The notes under the pieces were generated by a model. It was not told where the DNA came from. It saw nothing but the letters and a program-made list of their open reading frames with translations, and ran no database searches. A DNA stretch of 23,934 bases, from positions 1 to 23,934 of the IMG/VR virus record IMGVR_UViG_3300035665_000238; one strand, 5' to 3'. Positions 1 through 9,530 of the stretch are shown here, in pieces. How positions within the stretch are numbered: the first letter of the stretch is position 1; the number at the start of each line of letters is the position of its first letter. A program made the position numbers and the translations under genes. Origin of the DNA: a virus.

Positions 1-1794
1 GCCTACGACCGTGCTTACATTGCGCGTTTCTACTGTGCCTGTTGGCGTAATTACGGATAGCGTAGGGCTTGATGTAGCCGAGATGCCTGTGGCATCATCT
101 ACTGTAACGGCTGTGGTAGTAGCGCTGATTATGCGTCCGCCTCTGCGTACACCGGCGCGTACAGGATCGCTGATTTCGATGACCTGCCCTGGACGTACCA
201 GCACACCGGCATCCATGGAAGCCGTGAAGGATACGGTTTCGGTTTCGTGCTTGTTGGAGTAGATGAGCCACTCGCCTAGGCGCTGGGCCTGACCACGCGA
301 TGTACAGGCGAATGCAATAAGTTCTGTCTTTACGACGCCGTACTTCTCTATGCCTTCTGGGTCTTCGACTACTTCGTAAGCGGTGTCACGAGTAATAGGA
401 TCGAGATATTGAACTACGGCTACGTTAGGGCGGGTTTTTAAGCTGGAGCCGCTATAGGTGAAGCCTTCCTCGCTGACGTTTGCGTACGTGAATAGGTAGC
501 TGCTATCGACGGGCTTGTCTTGTGCAAATGTGAGGGAACCTACATTCCAGTAGGGCATAGCTCGGAATACCGAGCACATATCATTGATCAGCTTATAGGC
601 GTCTTCGGCAGTTTGGATGTTTACGTTGCAAGAGAAGCGCGGTTCGTAGCCGCCGAAGCCGTCGTAGATACCATGTTTGCCTGTTGTGCTGTTGTAATTG
701 TTAGTTGTACCTGTACGGGGAGGTAGACCGCGTGCTGCGCGTTCCGCAATTTCAGCTGCAGTCGTGTATGTATCGAGAGCCGAGCAGTATTGACTAGCCG
801 AGAAAAAGGCCCACTTGTCGAGCTGAGCTGCCGCAAGATGATCGCCGAATCCGTAACGAGTATTCGTTAGGAGGTCGTAGAGACACCAGGCTGGATCGCT
901 TGTCCATTGCGCTGCCCCGAACGATCCACCCCATACACCGCTGTAAATAAGTGCGCCTGTAGTTTGGTCTACAGTTGCTATGTTGGGGATACTTACCTTT
1001 ACTCCTCGGACAAGGTATGTGCGGGAAGGAATGGACGAGAATTGCTCAGCGTTAATCCTTATAGCTGCAAGGGCGCTATTGGGATACGCGAGTTTGCCCC
1101 AGGTAATTTCGCTGTAGCTTGTCCAAGCGAAGGCGTTAGTGATCTTGGCGCTGCTGCCGCCTACGTCCTGCTCGGAGGAGTCGGCGGTGATACGTGTGAC
1201 CTTTATGTCGATGGGAAACGGGCCAGAGTTAAACCCCTGCAGTAAGTAATTGCGTTGGTATGGACTGGCAGTACGTCCTCGGATCGTATCGTCTACTACT
1301 GTTGTGTAGCCGCCGCCGTTTCGCTGAACAGAAATCTGGAGGCGAAATACGGAACCAACGATGTCGCCTTGATCGGTTATGCGCTGTAGTGCAGGCACCG
1401 TTATTAGTACCCTAGCGCCATCTACGCTAACGTCTGTTATCGTTCTTACAATAGGGGTAGCTTGAACTACAGTGGTTCCTACATTGAACTCATTAGCGAT
1501 TTCGTCAAAACCATCTAAGTAGCTCTGATTTTGGGTGCCCGTGCGTGTGAGTATTGTTACGTCTGAAAAGTTGTACGAGTTATCGGGGTTCTGAACCGGA
1601 GTATTGTTGAAGTAGACGGACTTAAGTCCGTCCTTAAGACCGCTGATTTCTCCTTCGCTGAGTAGATCAACGACTTTGGCGTACGAGGCAGAGAATAAGC
1701 TGGAGGCTTCCTCGGTGGGAGTGCGCTGCTGACTACCGCCGCCGCCGCCTTTACCGCCACCACCACCACCGCTGCCAGCAATAAACTCAGTCAT
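1..1794 (-). CDS. J: Tail tip / central fibre protein, gpJ-like (N-terminal part, cut by window edge)
   Basis: This is the host-contact protein at the tail tip, modelled on lambda gpJ. The frame is open for 598 codons from the ATG at 1794 to base 1, where the window ends, so the C-terminal receptor-binding part is not visible. I translated it by hand. The N-terminus has two glycine runs around a lysine (residues 9-20), then TPTEEASSL, LLSEGEISGL and DGLKSVYFNNTPV, which match the pattern of the lambda gpJ N-terminus (SEG.I.G..DGLKSV..N.TPV). Later segments such as YGFGDHLAAAQLDKW and FRAMPYWNVGSLTF also fit the gpJ family. Its ATG overlaps the gpI stop as ATGA, so translation is probably coupled to gpI. 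Family assignment is by recognition of motifs and gene order; receptor specificity cannot be inferred here. Confidence 0.93.
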   Translation of the reverse strand, partial: MTEFIAGSGGGGGGKGGGGGSQQRTPTEEASSLFSASYAKVVDLLSEGEISGLKDGLKSVYFNNTPVQNPDNSYNFSDVTILTRTGTQNQSYLDGFDEIANEFNVGTTVVQATPIVRTITDVSVDGARVLITVPALQRITDQGDIVGSVFRLQISVQRNGGGYTTVVDDTIRGRTASPYQRNYLLQGFNSGPFPIDIKVTRITADSSEQDVGGSSAKITNAFAWTSYSEITWGKLAYPNSALAAIRINAEQFSSIPSRTYLVRGVKVSIPNIATVDQTTGALIYSGVWGGSFGAAQWTSDPAWCLYDLLTNTRYGFGDHLAAAQLDKWAFFSASQYCSALDTYTTAAEIAERAARGLPPRTGTTNNYNSTTGKHGIYDGFGGYEPRFSCNVNIQTAEDAYKLINDMCSVFRAMPYWNVGSLTFAQDKPVDSSYLFTYANVSEEGFTYSGSSLKTRPNVAVVQYLDPITRDTAYEVVEDPEGIEKYGVVKTELIAFACTSRGQAQRLGEWLIYSNKHETETVSFTASMDAGVLVRPGQVIEISDPVRAGVRRGGRIISATTTAVTVDDATGISATSSPTLSVITPTGTVETRNVSTVVG

Positions 1795-2372
1795 GCGCTT
1801 ACCTGATCTACGTCAATGCCGGCACTAATAACGACTGAACCAACAAGCATTTCGCCGTAGATAATCGGTACGGGTGTACCTTGGCGACTTGTGTTCTGAA
1901 TGCCGCTGAAGCTGTAGGACTTGCGCGGGTCGTTGGGGGAGTCGGTGCCTAAGGAGAGGGTGGGGGTTGGGGTAAGGAGTTGTGCGACGCCGCCTAATAC
2001 GAGGCTGGCGCCAATACCTCCAACCATAGTTGCAATCCCTGCTCCAGCGGCTGCTATACCCAATGGGATAATTACAAAGCTCAGCGCAATCAGAGCTGCT
2101 CCTGCGATGATTCGACCAACGGCGCCTGCGCCGGTCACGACGGGAACGATTTTGATTGGCTGCTTACCGGCGGGGTCGTGCAGCTCGTCTTCACCGAGGT
2201 CGTAGTCGCCGAGACTTACGCGGTAGTGCTGGTCCGCCATGTGACGCTCCAGCTCTGGCCAGTTGGCGAGTAGGAAGCGCACGGCCTCAGCGGCACTGCT
2301 TACGTCGGCCTCAAGCACGCGCTTGCCGATGAACTTCGCCAGGCGTCCGTAGAGTTTGATCTTACGCAGCAT
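1791..2372 (-). CDS. I: Tail assembly protein, gpI-like
   Basis: A 193-residue homologue of lambda gpI, needed for assembling the tail tip and absent or uncertain in the mature virion in lambda. The N-terminal part (about residues 1-75) looks like the ubiquitin-like fold of the family, with [11 protein letters not shown] and [12 protein letters not shown] long Gly/Ala/Ile-rich hydrophobic stretch follows (about 80-135), then a C-terminal segment with the family's typical [20 protein letters not shown] motif. The start ATG lies inside the gpK gene; the two overlap by 11 bases (coding strand CATGCTGCGTAAG), as in the compact lambda K-I arrangement. The stop overlaps the gpJ start. Length and position between gpK and gpJ support the call. 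Confidence 0.93.
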   Translation of the reverse strand: MLRKIKLYGRLAKFIGKRVLEADVSSAAEAVRFLLANWPELERHMADQHYRVSLGDYDLGEDELHDPAGKQPIKIVPVVTGAGAVGRIIAGAALIALSFVIIPLGIAAAGAGIATMVGGIGASLVLGGVAQLLTPTPTLSLGTDSPNDPRKSYSFSGIQNTSRQGTPVPIIYGEMLVGSVVISAGIDVDQVSA

Positions 2373-3063
2373 GGCGAAGCCTCCTTCCCGTGCATTTTAG
2401 TAGCCATCCGCCGTAGAGGTCACGGCTGCTAAGGCGGCCTTGGAGGTGGTGGAGCACAAGCTGGTCGCCGAGGTAGACGCCGACGTGGTTGAGGCCGGTG
2501 CTGTTGATCGCCATAAGTAGGGCGTCGTTAGGTTGTAGTTCCTCGTCGTCGTTCAGTTCGCGGAAGCCTGTGTCGCGCCAGCAGGCATCGAACATCGGGT
2601 CTAAGCGGAAAGCTTCTGCGTGCAGGGGTCGCTGCCAGTCGCGTAAGTGGATGCCTTGCTCGGCGTAGTAATCGCGTACAAGGGTCCAGCAGTCGGTTAT
2701 GCCCCAGACCCACTGGCGGCCGACGAGTGGGGCGGTGTAGCCCTCGGGGTTACATTCGCCCCATGTCTCGGTTTTGGGGTTGACGATATACCAGGGGAGG
2801 TTCGTTTTTTCGCAGGCTAAGCGATCTGCTTGGGAGGGGAAGGGAGGGGTGGTTGGATGGCTGTGGACGATGGCGGTGATTTCGCCTGTGTCCTCAGCAG
2901 CGGCATAGTCGGAGGGGTCGAGGGCGAAGAACTCGTCTGGATCTGTTGCCAAGTTCTTGCAAGGCCAGTAAATTTCACGCCCTTTGATTACGACGAGCAG
3001 GCCGCACGCCTCCTTGGGGTCTTGCGCCTTCGCGTGCTGCAGTGCCTCGATTTTCCATTGCAT
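2362..3063 (-). CDS. K: Tail tip assembly peptidase, gpK-like (JAMM + NlpC/P60)
   Basis: A 233-residue two-domain protein. Residues 1-100 form a JAB1/MPN metalloprotease domain with E18 and the zinc motif H67-S-H69-P ending S77..D80. Residues 110-233 form an NlpC/P60 cysteine peptidase domain with C125 in [12 protein letters not shown]193 in NHVGVYLG, and H205 in LVLHHLQGR as the likely triad. In lambda, gpK takes part in tail tip assembly; the NlpC half is thought to cut peptidoglycan at infection. All residues expected for both active sites are present, so both domains may be active. The gene starts 3 bases after the gpL stop, with no visible Shine-Dalgarno sequence (CACTTAAGACCTATG), which suggests reinitiation from gpL. 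It overlaps gpI by 11 bases. Confidence 0.95.
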   Translation of the reverse strand: MQWKIEALQHAKAQDPKEACGLLVVIKGREIYWPCKNLATDPDEFFALDPSDYAAAEDTGEITAIVHSHPTTPPFPSQADRLACEKTNLPWYIVNPKTETWGECNPEGYTAPLVGRQWVWGITDCWTLVRDYYAEQGIHLRDWQRPLHAEAFRLDPMFDACWRDTGFRELNDDEELQPNDALLMAINSTGLNHVGVYLGDQLVLHHLQGRLSSRDLYGGWLLKCTGRRLRHAA

Positions 3064-3068
3064 AGGTC

Positions 3069-4046
3069 TTAAGTGAAGAATGTACCGATGCCTGGGTAGG
3101 AGCCGAACGGAAGCTGGCCTCGGATACCGAAGCGTAATTTACAGCTGCTCAAGCGCTTACCGCACTCGTCCAGTGCTTGGGAGTTTACACCTACATCTTT
3201 AGCGTTAAAATAGACTAGGCTGTTTAGGTCTGGATAGGTGGCTAGGTAGTATGTGGCGTTGAATTGACCGCCGGAATTACCGTTGCGGCCTTCCCATATG
3301 CCGTAGTTGCGGAAGTGTTGATTAGCGGTTGCGTTGGTGTAAGCGGCAGCGACATCGGGATAGGTGGTGCGATAATAGGTGGCGTTAAATTGGCCAGTGC
3401 TATTTATCGAGCGACCTTCGCTGTAACCGAAGTCGGCATAGTGCTCACGCAATGGCCTAGCTTGAGGGCCGACTGGGTTGTAGCCGCACTCTGTCGATAG
3501 GTATTTCCACTGGCAGATGTTGCTTATACATTGCCTTTTGGGCGCACGTACACCGGCGAGGTCGAAGGCCGCTACAAGCTCGAACTCAACGAAATCACGG
3601 GTTTCTACGGTTTTGCGGTCTATGTAATAGATTTCGCGGGGGAACTCTGCGGTACTGTCTGGTGTTCCGTAAGGGTTAGTACCGCCTGGGAAGTTTACGG
3701 CGTCGATGTAGCGAGCTAGGGTGCGGATGCGCGTCACTTTGGCACCCTCTAAGCCGTCCGGTAGGCTAAGTAGCAGTGCGGATATTGTGCCAAGTATGTT
3801 GCTTACGCGCAGCTTAGGGCGCGGTAATTGTCCGTTTCCTGTGTACTCAAACCCCTCAGCTTCTACGGGGAAGCGAGTGTAGCTGTTGCCGGCCCAGACG
3901 ACCTCACCGTTGGCGTTGAGGCTCGTGCCGGCGTGGAAGCGGTAAGTGCTAGCTATTCCGTGTTGTTTGACGTTTAGTTCTAAGATGAACAGCTCGATTA
4001 CTGCGCTGGGTGCAGCAGCCTGTAATGCAGCAATAGGTACAGCCAC
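3069..4046 (-). CDS. L: Minor tail protein gpL-like, iron-sulfur protein with inserted repeat domain
   Basis: A 325-residue member of the lambda gpL family, which sits between the tape measure tip and gpJ and binds a [4Fe-4S] cluster. Residues 1-170 are the usual beta-rich domain. The C-terminal cluster ligands appear as C178, C187, C295 and C302: the 9- and 7-residue spacings equal those of lambda C173/C182 and C205/C212. The loop between the pairs is about 108 residues instead of 23, because of an insertion (about residues 196-281) carrying PDV-type repeats. A further C173 is present. The start is GTG at 4046, preceded by GAGGTG at good spacing that overlaps the gpM stop. Family and ligand assignment rest on spacing and gene order; the role of the insertion is unknown. 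Confidence 0.92.
   Translation of the reverse strand: MAVPIAALQAAAPSAVIELFILELNVKQHGIASTYRFHAGTSLNANGEVVWAGNSYTRFPVEAEGFEYTGNGQLPRPKLRVSNILGTISALLLSLPDGLEGAKVTRIRTLARYIDAVNFPGGTNPYGTPDSTAEFPREIYYIDRKTVETRDFVEFELVAAFDLAGVRAPKRQCISNICQWKYLSTECGYNPVGPQARPLREHYADFGYSEGRSINSTGQFNATYYRTTYPDVAAAYTNATANQHFRNYGIWEGRNGNSGGQFNATYYLATYPDLNSLVYFNAKDVGVNSQALDECGKRLSSCKLRFGIRGQLPFGSYPGIGTFFT
3204..3461 (-). repeat. PDV-type repeat insertion inside gpL
   Basis: About 86 residues (gpL 196-281) are inserted in the loop joining the two cysteine pairs. They contain [18 protein letters not shown], then [18 protein letters not shown], then a second [15 protein letters not shown]. An earlier half unit reads [18 protein letters not shown]. 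The unit is 42 residues; at DNA level the word ggataggtgg recurs at 3232 (nine of ten bases plus context) and 3358, a period of 126 bases. The pattern of a PDV motif followed by a G..EGR motif is common in large secreted and surface proteins, notably of cyanobacteria. That recognition is from memory and has not been searched. Confidence 0.8.
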
Positions 4047-4051
4047 AGCGC

Positions 4052-4387
4052 TTACACCTCAAACACTTGACGGAATGTAGCCCTAATTTGGTTGTTATTG
4101 CAATTACTAAGCGTTACCTGCCACTCCTCACACACATACTTACCGGCAGAGCCTCGCGGTGGGGTCCAGTCGAAGTTTTCCACGCCGCCGCGTGCGTCTA
4201 AGAAGGCGACGATAAGATCGCGCTCTGTGTCAGTGCGGTTGGAGAAAACGAGCTGCCACTCCTTAGGGTTAGTGTTTAAGCCGAATCTTATCCGCTGCTC
4301 GTAACCGTCGCCTGCCGCAAACTTACGCGCACGAGGTTTGCTTACCTCGGTGGGCTCGTAAGAACTTATGTAGGTGAATGTAGCCAT
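4052..4387 (-). CDS. M: Minor tail protein gpM-like
   Basis: A 111-residue protein of the lambda gpM family (Phage_min_tail), part of the tail tip complex that joins the tape measure end to gpL. Recognisable segments are PRARKFAAGDGYEQRIRFG near residues 19-37, LVFSNRTDTERDLIVAFLDA, and FDWTPP...Y.CEEW, which matches the family's W.PP and C.EW signature. Length is typical (lambda gpM is 109 residues). It starts 9 bases after the tape measure stop. The start context is GCACTTATGGC with no Shine-Dalgarno sequence, the same context as two other genes here. The stop codon lies within the ribosome binding region of gpL. Confidence 0.95.
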   Translation of the reverse strand: MATFTYISSYEPTEVSKPRARKFAAGDGYEQRIRFGLNTNPKEWQLVFSNRTDTERDLIVAFLDARGGVENFDWTPPRGSAGKYVCEEWQVTLSNCNNNQIRATFRQVFEV

Positions 4388-4396
4388 AAGTGCAGC

Positions 4397-7300
4397 TTAG
4401 CGGCTTAGTAGGCCGCCGGGGCGTTGCTGGCGTACCAGCTCCGCTTGGACGGCTTGGGAAATTACGCGGCCGAGCTGCTCGCCCTGACCGGCATTGCCCT
4501 GGACCGATGTGCCGCTTGCATCGACGCTCACGTTTACGGTAACTGGAGCACCTCCGCCTGCCTGCTCGACGCCGAGGCGCCCATTAGGGAGGCGGCGGAG
4601 CGGCATGATCGCTTCCGGGCCAGCCTCACCCATAAGCCCGAGGCGGCCGGCGCCGCCATTGGCGAATTTGAACATAGTCGGCTGATCGACGATACCGCCC
4701 ATAGCAAACGGGACGATGCCGTTGGCGGCGTAGGCGTTGCCTAGGGCATTCAGCTTGATTCCACTGAACGCCAGTGGATTAAATCCGGCTTGGGTACTGC
4801 CAAACACAGAAGCACCAGATACCGGGCCAGCGCCAGAAAAACTGAATCCGCCGCTGCTGCCGCCTATGGCGCCGATGATCTGCATAACGCTGCGCAGAAT
4901 TAGCTGCTGAATGATCATACGCGATGTACTTTCCAGCACACTCTTGGCGAACTCTTGGAAATTCGCCTTACCCGTCGTGGTTAGGCTGAAGATGGCGTCC
5001 TCGACGCCCTTGATGCCGGTCTGGGCGAGCTGGGCCGTGGCCTCGCGCATGGTGCCGATCGACTGGACGTAAGCTTCGGCGCCTTCGCGTAAGCCGAGGC
5101 CGATGCGCTCGTCTTGGCGAGTGCGCATCGCTGTGTTGAAGGCGTCTGCAGCTTCTGCATTTTCTCGCAGAAGCCGCGCACGCTCGGCGTACTGTTCGTT
5201 CTGCGCAGCTAGAGCGCGTTGAAGTTCGTCTTTTCTATCGGGGTTGTCTGCAACAAGCTGATTATATGTTGTTTGTTCCTGGCTTTGCTCTTTACGAAGT
5301 CCGAGTAGACGCTCTTCTAGGTCTATAAACTCAGGGCGCACACCTTCCAGGGTAAGGCGATTACGCAGAGTCTGCAGTTCGTTACTGTCGCGCATTGTCG
5401 CGTTTTGTTGCCTAAGGGCATCTGTGGCCTTGAGCGTGAATTGTTCAAATAGCGCAGCGCGTTCCTTAGATACGTTGGCTTCGATAAGTTGTTGCTGAGC
5501 TTCGGCCTGCGTTACGTCGAGGCCCTCGATGACCGCACCACCGCTCGCTCTGATTGCACGATTCTGCTGGGCTGCGGCGCCTGTGGGCATCCGCGCGGTT
5601 CCGGCAGATTGTGTGGGACGCACGAAATACCCTGATTTGAAGTAATCCAAATCGGGGTAGTTACCAGCGGTAAGACCGCGCTTACGAGACTGGTGGAATA
5701 CATTATTTCCGCCTGTATATACGCCTACATGCGGAGTATCACCGGGACGCCCAGTAGCAACAATATCACCGGGACGCAGTTTACTCCAGTCCCGCATGAC
5801 TGTACCTGCATTGCGTACTGTGTCTGCCCATGCGGTTACACCGGGCAAAGTTATACCTAAAGACTTATAGAAGCTCTTAACAGACTCAGAGCATTGGTTT
5901 GCAATACCTGTGAATTTTGCTGCCTCAGCAGTTGCTTTTGCGATGGCAGTAGCACTTATGCCCGTACCACCGGCGCGTAGTGCCGCTGCACCTTGGGCGT
6001 CAAAGGTGGCACGTACTGCAGCGCTTTGTTGCGTCTGCTTAGCCAGGCGCACGTCTTGAGCTGCACGGACACGGCGCTCCTCGATTTCGCGGAGGCTGCG
6101 CTGCAGATCCTCAAAGTTGCTTACGATGCCGCGTGCTGCACCAGTTTCGCGTAAGATGCGGTTCTGTGCCTGGGCGTCGTCGAGGCGTTTCTGCAGCTCG
6201 TAGCGTTGGCGGTCCAGCTCGATTTGGTGCTGGAATACCCTGTCGGCTGCACGCAGCTGCTGGTCGAGCAGGGTGTTGGCCAGGCGCTGCTGTTCGGCGG
6301 CCGCGGCTTGGCGCTCTCTGTCGGCTTTGTCCTTGGCTGCTTTTTTCTTCTTTTCCTCGTCTGTGGCAGGGGAGGGGAATACGGACGGGCTTTCTGCAGT
6401 GCTCTGTTGCGCCTGCGGAAGCTTAAATATAGGTGACATTGCGGTAGCACCCGCCGCTATACCCTTTGTTACAGCCTGGCCTACATCTGCAATTCCAAGC
6501 AGTTTGAGGCCCGCCAGCAAAGGATTGCTGTAGTTGATCATGTTGCTGACGGTTTCGCGCCAGCGGCCTTTGATGAAGTCAAAAATGCTAGACCAGAACT
6601 TACCTACATTAGTGGCCACTATCTGCATGGTATCTCCTAGCCCTCCCACGTCTATGCCGATAGCCTTTAACGCTGTAGAGCTTATTGTTTGCAATCCTGT
6701 GAAGAAACTGCCAATACGAGTCCAGAACGCAGAGACATCGTTGGCGATACTATCCCAAAACGCTTTAGCAACCTGTAGGTATGCAGGCATTCCCGTGGCG
6801 AAGAAATCCCGTACAGGTGCTGTGAAATCCATGAACGCATCACCGGCAGCACCGATTGCCTTAGCCACGCCCACAAACCCTTGTGCAGCAGCGACTACGG
6901 CAGGTGTAATGTCGGTTATAAATACGGCAAATGCGTTTTGCAGATCGGCACCCAGAGGTTGCAGAGCGCGTCCTACCTCTAGTTGCATGTTTTGCATTGC
7001 AACTGTCAAACGAGCGCCGGCTTCTTGGCTGGACTTGGCGATCTTGAGTGCCGTTTGTCCGTACTCAGTGCTGATTAGCTGCAGGAACTTCATTAGGTCG
7101 TTCAGACCTACTTGGCCCTCCTGGAGCGCCTTCTGTAGTTGAGGGCCGGTCATGCCGGCCGCCTTGGCGAATAGGACAAATGTGCCGGGTAGACGCTCAG
7201 CGATTTGGTTAAGTTCTTCGGCGCTGACCTTGCCCTTGGAGAAGACCTGCGTGAGTGCGAGGAGGGCGCCATCGGCCTGCTCGGCGTTGCCACCAGTGGC

Positions 7301-9175
7301 TTTCACTGCCTCGCTTACTGCACGGAACGCGAAGGCCGAGTCGGTAACCGTTCCACCGGCGCCGGTCACAGCGGCACTCAGTTGGGTCATGCTTCGGATC
7401 GCAATCTCCTGGGGGATATTGAGATCGCGGGTCGCGGAGTCAGCAGCTGCCAAAGCGCGGGTGTAAGCGTCCTGGGAGCCAAGAATGCCCCGCAGAGCGA
7501 TCTGCAACTTGTCGATGCGGGCCGAGTAGTCGGTGACGTCACCGAGCTGCTGGCGGAACATGCCGACCTGCGCACCAGCGGCCGCGCCAGCGAAGGCGCC
7601 GCCCACGCCGCCCACGGCCAAGCCGCCGAGGCCGCCAAGCAGGCCCTCGGGGCCGCCGAAGATGCCACCGCTAAGCGCCGCGCCGACGCCCTGGGCGAGC
7701 TGCATCCCGCTTAGGCGGCGACCTCGGCGCTTATCCGCGATGCCCATACGCCTGTCAAAGTCGGCAAGCTGAGTATCAAACTCTTTCTTACGTAGTTGGC
7801 CTTCTAACTCAAGCCCTTCAAGAGCCTTGTCAATATAGATTTGATTGTATTTAGCTTGTAATTCAGTGCGCTGTATGAATGCCCTCTCATAAATGTCCGT
7901 TACAGATCGTTGTGCAGATTCAACGGACTGCAGCGCCTGCGTAGCTGCTTCCGGGAATGGCTGCGGGCCTATGGGGCGGGCGTACGCGGCTTCGTCTACA
8001 CGGATTCGCCCCGGTGTGTACGCACCAGCGGCAATCATGGCTCCTGTGTTGGGATCTCGGTAACCTCCAACGCCAGGCGCTAATGGTCCCTGAGTTGCGT
8101 AATACTCTTGAATACCGGCTAATTTGCCTTCTCTACGGCGTACGCCACTTTCTGCGATGTTGAGCTGTCTAAAGGCGTCAGCAGTACCTAATATGTCCGT
8201 CCGCAACTGCCTCTGTATTTCGGCCATACGCAGAGCCACGTCCACGTATGTGGAACTGCCGCGTGTGGTATTTACAAGGCGCTCGCTCAATTCCGCCAGT
8301 TCTTGATTAAGACCTGCGGTAGTGTTGGGCAGATCGCCCATCCGCTGCCCGATGCGCTCTGCGGAATAAAAGCCTGTGGTTAAGGTGGTTTCGTTAAATG
8401 CGGCAGCAGCTGTGCGCACAGCTTCGCGTCCGCTGCGGACGCTTTCACCGAATGTAAGTTGCCGCTGTGCGGTGAGTGCCCTATTAAGACGTTGTTCTGC
8501 GGTGGCGCGTTCTTCTATGGTGGTAGCTAGTCTGCGCTCCCTACCGCTGCGCAGATCAATCTCGTTGATTACTTGTCGCTGCAGCTCGATACCCGCGTTT
8601 ATCGACGTAAGTGTCGCTCGTACTCCTGCTGCTGTGGCCGGGAAAGCTCTACTAAGCGCTACGTTAAGCTCCCTTGCTACGGTGGTTACTGCTGTTATGC
8701 GCTCTGCGATCTGAGCAATATCGCTGCTTAGCGTGTCGTAAGCTCTGGAATTAGCGCGGGTCTGCTCCTGAATGCGTACCAGGGCAGCCCGGTGTTCTTC
8801 AAGGGCGCGGACGTTACGTGTGGTTTCGCTGAACGTGGCTACCAACGCATTGCGTTGTGCCATAAGCGTGTCCGTAGCACCTCGTTGTACTTCGCCTACA
8901 CGTCGAATGTCGTCGGCTAGGCTTCTATACGCATCGCCGCAAAAGTCGGCCTGAGACCGTAAGCCTTGTAGTGCTGATACAAGACCTTTGGTTACTGCTT
9001 CACTATTACCGGCTGTCTTAGCAAATTCAAATATACTATCGCGGACACCTATGATGTCCTGCTCGGACATCTTTGTGACTTTGCTTAAGTCACGAAACGA
9101 GCTGCGGATCTTATCTAAGCCTTCAAACTTTTCTAAGCCTAAACGTACAATAATATCTTCAATCTGCTTAGCCAT
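4397..9175 (-). CDS. H: Tail tape measure protein, gpH-like, with embedded NlpC/P60-like peptidase
   Basis: A 1592-residue protein that sets tail length and is carried inside the tail tube. The N-terminal 480 residues are helical and charged. A Gly/Ala-rich stretch (about 495-540) precedes a canonical tape-measure core (about 555-700; includes FSKGKVSAEELNQIAERLPG). A Lys/Glu-rich coiled-coil region (about 935-1060) follows. A cysteine peptidase-like domain spans about 1085-1190, with C1095 (NQCSESVKSFY), H1149 (PHVGVYTG) and H1161 (VFHQSR). The C-terminal lambda-type domain starts near 1385 (GIKGVEDAIF) and includes GEAGPEAIMPLRRLPNGR near 1515. The ATG has a strong upstream GGGGGAGGAT and overlaps the gpT frame by 8 bases. 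At about 105-150 residues per 15-20 nm, the length predicts a long tail, but I cannot fix a number. Confidence 0.96.
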   Translation of the reverse strand: MAKQIEDIIVRLGLEKFEGLDKIRSSFRDLSKVTKMSEQDIIGVRDSIFEFAKTAGNSEAVTKGLVSALQGLRSQADFCGDAYRSLADDIRRVGEVQRGATDTLMAQRNALVATFSETTRNVRALEEHRAALVRIQEQTRANSRAYDTLSSDIAQIAERITAVTTVARELNVALSRAFPATAAGVRATLTSINAGIELQRQVINEIDLRSGRERRLATTIEERATAEQRLNRALTAQRQLTFGESVRSGREAVRTAAAAFNETTLTTGFYSAERIGQRMGDLPNTTAGLNQELAELSERLVNTTRGSSTYVDVALRMAEIQRQLRTDILGTADAFRQLNIAESGVRRREGKLAGIQEYYATQGPLAPGVGGYRDPNTGAMIAAGAYTPGRIRVDEAAYARPIGPQPFPEAATQALQSVESAQRSVTDIYERAFIQRTELQAKYNQIYIDKALEGLELEGQLRKKEFDTQLADFDRRMGIADKRRGRRLSGMQLAQGVGAALSGGIFGGPEGLLGGLGGLAVGGVGGAFAGAAAGAQVGMFRQQLGDVTDYSARIDKLQIALRGILGSQDAYTRALAAADSATRDLNIPQEIAIRSMTQLSAAVTGAGGTVTDSAFAFRAVSEAVKATGGNAEQADGALLALTQVFSKGKVSAEELNQIAERLPGTFVLFAKAAGMTGPQLQKALQEGQVGLNDLMKFLQLISTEYGQTALKIAKSSQEAGARLTVAMQNMQLEVGRALQPLGADLQNAFAVFITDITPAVVAAAQGFVGVAKAIGAAGDAFMDFTAPVRDFFATGMPAYLQVAKAFWDSIANDVSAFWTRIGSFFTGLQTISSTALKAIGIDVGGLGDTMQIVATNVGKFWSSIFDFIKGRWRETVSNMINYSNPLLAGLKLLGIADVGQAVTKGIAAGATAMSPIFKLPQAQQSTAESPSVFPSPATDEEKKKKAAKDKADRERQAAAAEQQRLANTLLDQQLRAADRVFQHQIELDRQRYELQKRLDDAQAQNRILRETGAARGIVSNFEDLQRSLREIEERRVRAAQDVRLAKQTQQSAAVRATFDAQGAAALRAGGTGISATAIAKATAEAAKFTGIANQCSESVKSFYKSLGITLPGVTAWADTVRNAGTVMRDWSKLRPGDIVATGRPGDTPHVGVYTGGNNVFHQSRKRGLTAGNYPDLDYFKSGYFVRPTQSAGTARMPTGAAAQQNRAIRASGGAVIEGLDVTQAEAQQQLIEANVSKERAALFEQFTLKATDALRQQNATMRDSNELQTLRNRLTLEGVRPEFIDLEERLLGLRKEQSQEQTTYNQLVADNPDRKDELQRALAAQNEQYAERARLLRENAEAADAFNTAMRTRQDERIGLGLREGAEAYVQSIGTMREATAQLAQTGIKGVEDAIFSLTTTGKANFQEFAKSVLESTSRMIIQQLILRSVMQIIGAIGGSSGGFSFSGAGPVSGASVFGSTQAGFNPLAFSGIKLNALGNAYAANGIVPFAMGGIVDQPTMFKFANGGAGRLGLMGEAGPEAIMPLRRLPNGRLGVEQAGGGAPVTVNVSVDASGTSVQGNAGQGEQLGRVISQAVQAELVRQQRPGGLLSR

Positions 9176-9530
9176 CCTGCTTATCCTCCCCCTTAGCCAA
9201 CGCGCTGAGAGCGGCAGTTTCCATGATCTGCAGGCCCTCCAGCATGTCGAGGCGGTCGTCCACGCAGTATAGGTCCATCAGGCCGCCAGGCATCAGCAGC
9301 ACCTCGTATTTCAAACCGAGGTAGCCCGCCATGGTGGTGTTCCACTGCGTCTGCATTCTTAGGAACATCATTACGATGTCCCAGTTCTCGTCCCAGACCT
9401 CGTAAGGGGCGGCGGGTTCTGGTTGCGCGTCTACGGGCAAGACTAAGCCGAACACCTTAGCGTCGGCTTCGGTCTTATCCTCTTCGCGCTTAGTGCTTCC
9501 GCTTACCCAGAACTCCGCCGCACCCTTCAG
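9168..9530 (-). CDS. GT: gpT-like extension, made by -1 frameshift from gpG (DUF1799-like)
   Basis: This frame is the T part of a gpG-T tail assembly chaperone. It is open from the slippery site down to 9168 and gives 120 residues when entered by a -1 shift, for a fusion of 228 residues (108 from G). The junction reads LKGAAEFWVSGSTKR. Downstream, YEVWDENWDIVMMFLRMQTQW and GLQIMETAAL are typical of the DUF1799 family that occupies the T position in many lambda-like phages. A GTG at 9455 could give a stand-alone 95-residue product, but it lacks a Shine-Dalgarno sequence; the frameshift route is better supported. In lambda, gpGT binds the tape measure while the tube polymerises around it. The end overlaps the tape measure start by 8 bases. 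Confidence 0.85.
   Translation of the reverse strand: MKGAAEFWVSGSTKREEDKTEADAKVFGLVLPVDAQPEPAAPYEVWDENWDIVMMFLRMQTQWNTTMAGYLGLKYEVLLMPGGLMDLYCVDDRLDMLEGLQIMETAALSALAKGEDKQDG

Noticed and set aside
1735-1785. A simple repeat or CRISPR-like array of GCC/ACC triplets
   Set aside because: The triplets encode the two glycine runs at the N-terminus of gpJ; there are no spacers or palindromic units.
9168-9455. gpT as an independent gene starting with GTG at 9455
   Set aside because: No Shine-Dalgarno site is present, and the frame is open upstream precisely back to a lambda-type slippery heptamer, which explains its expression better.
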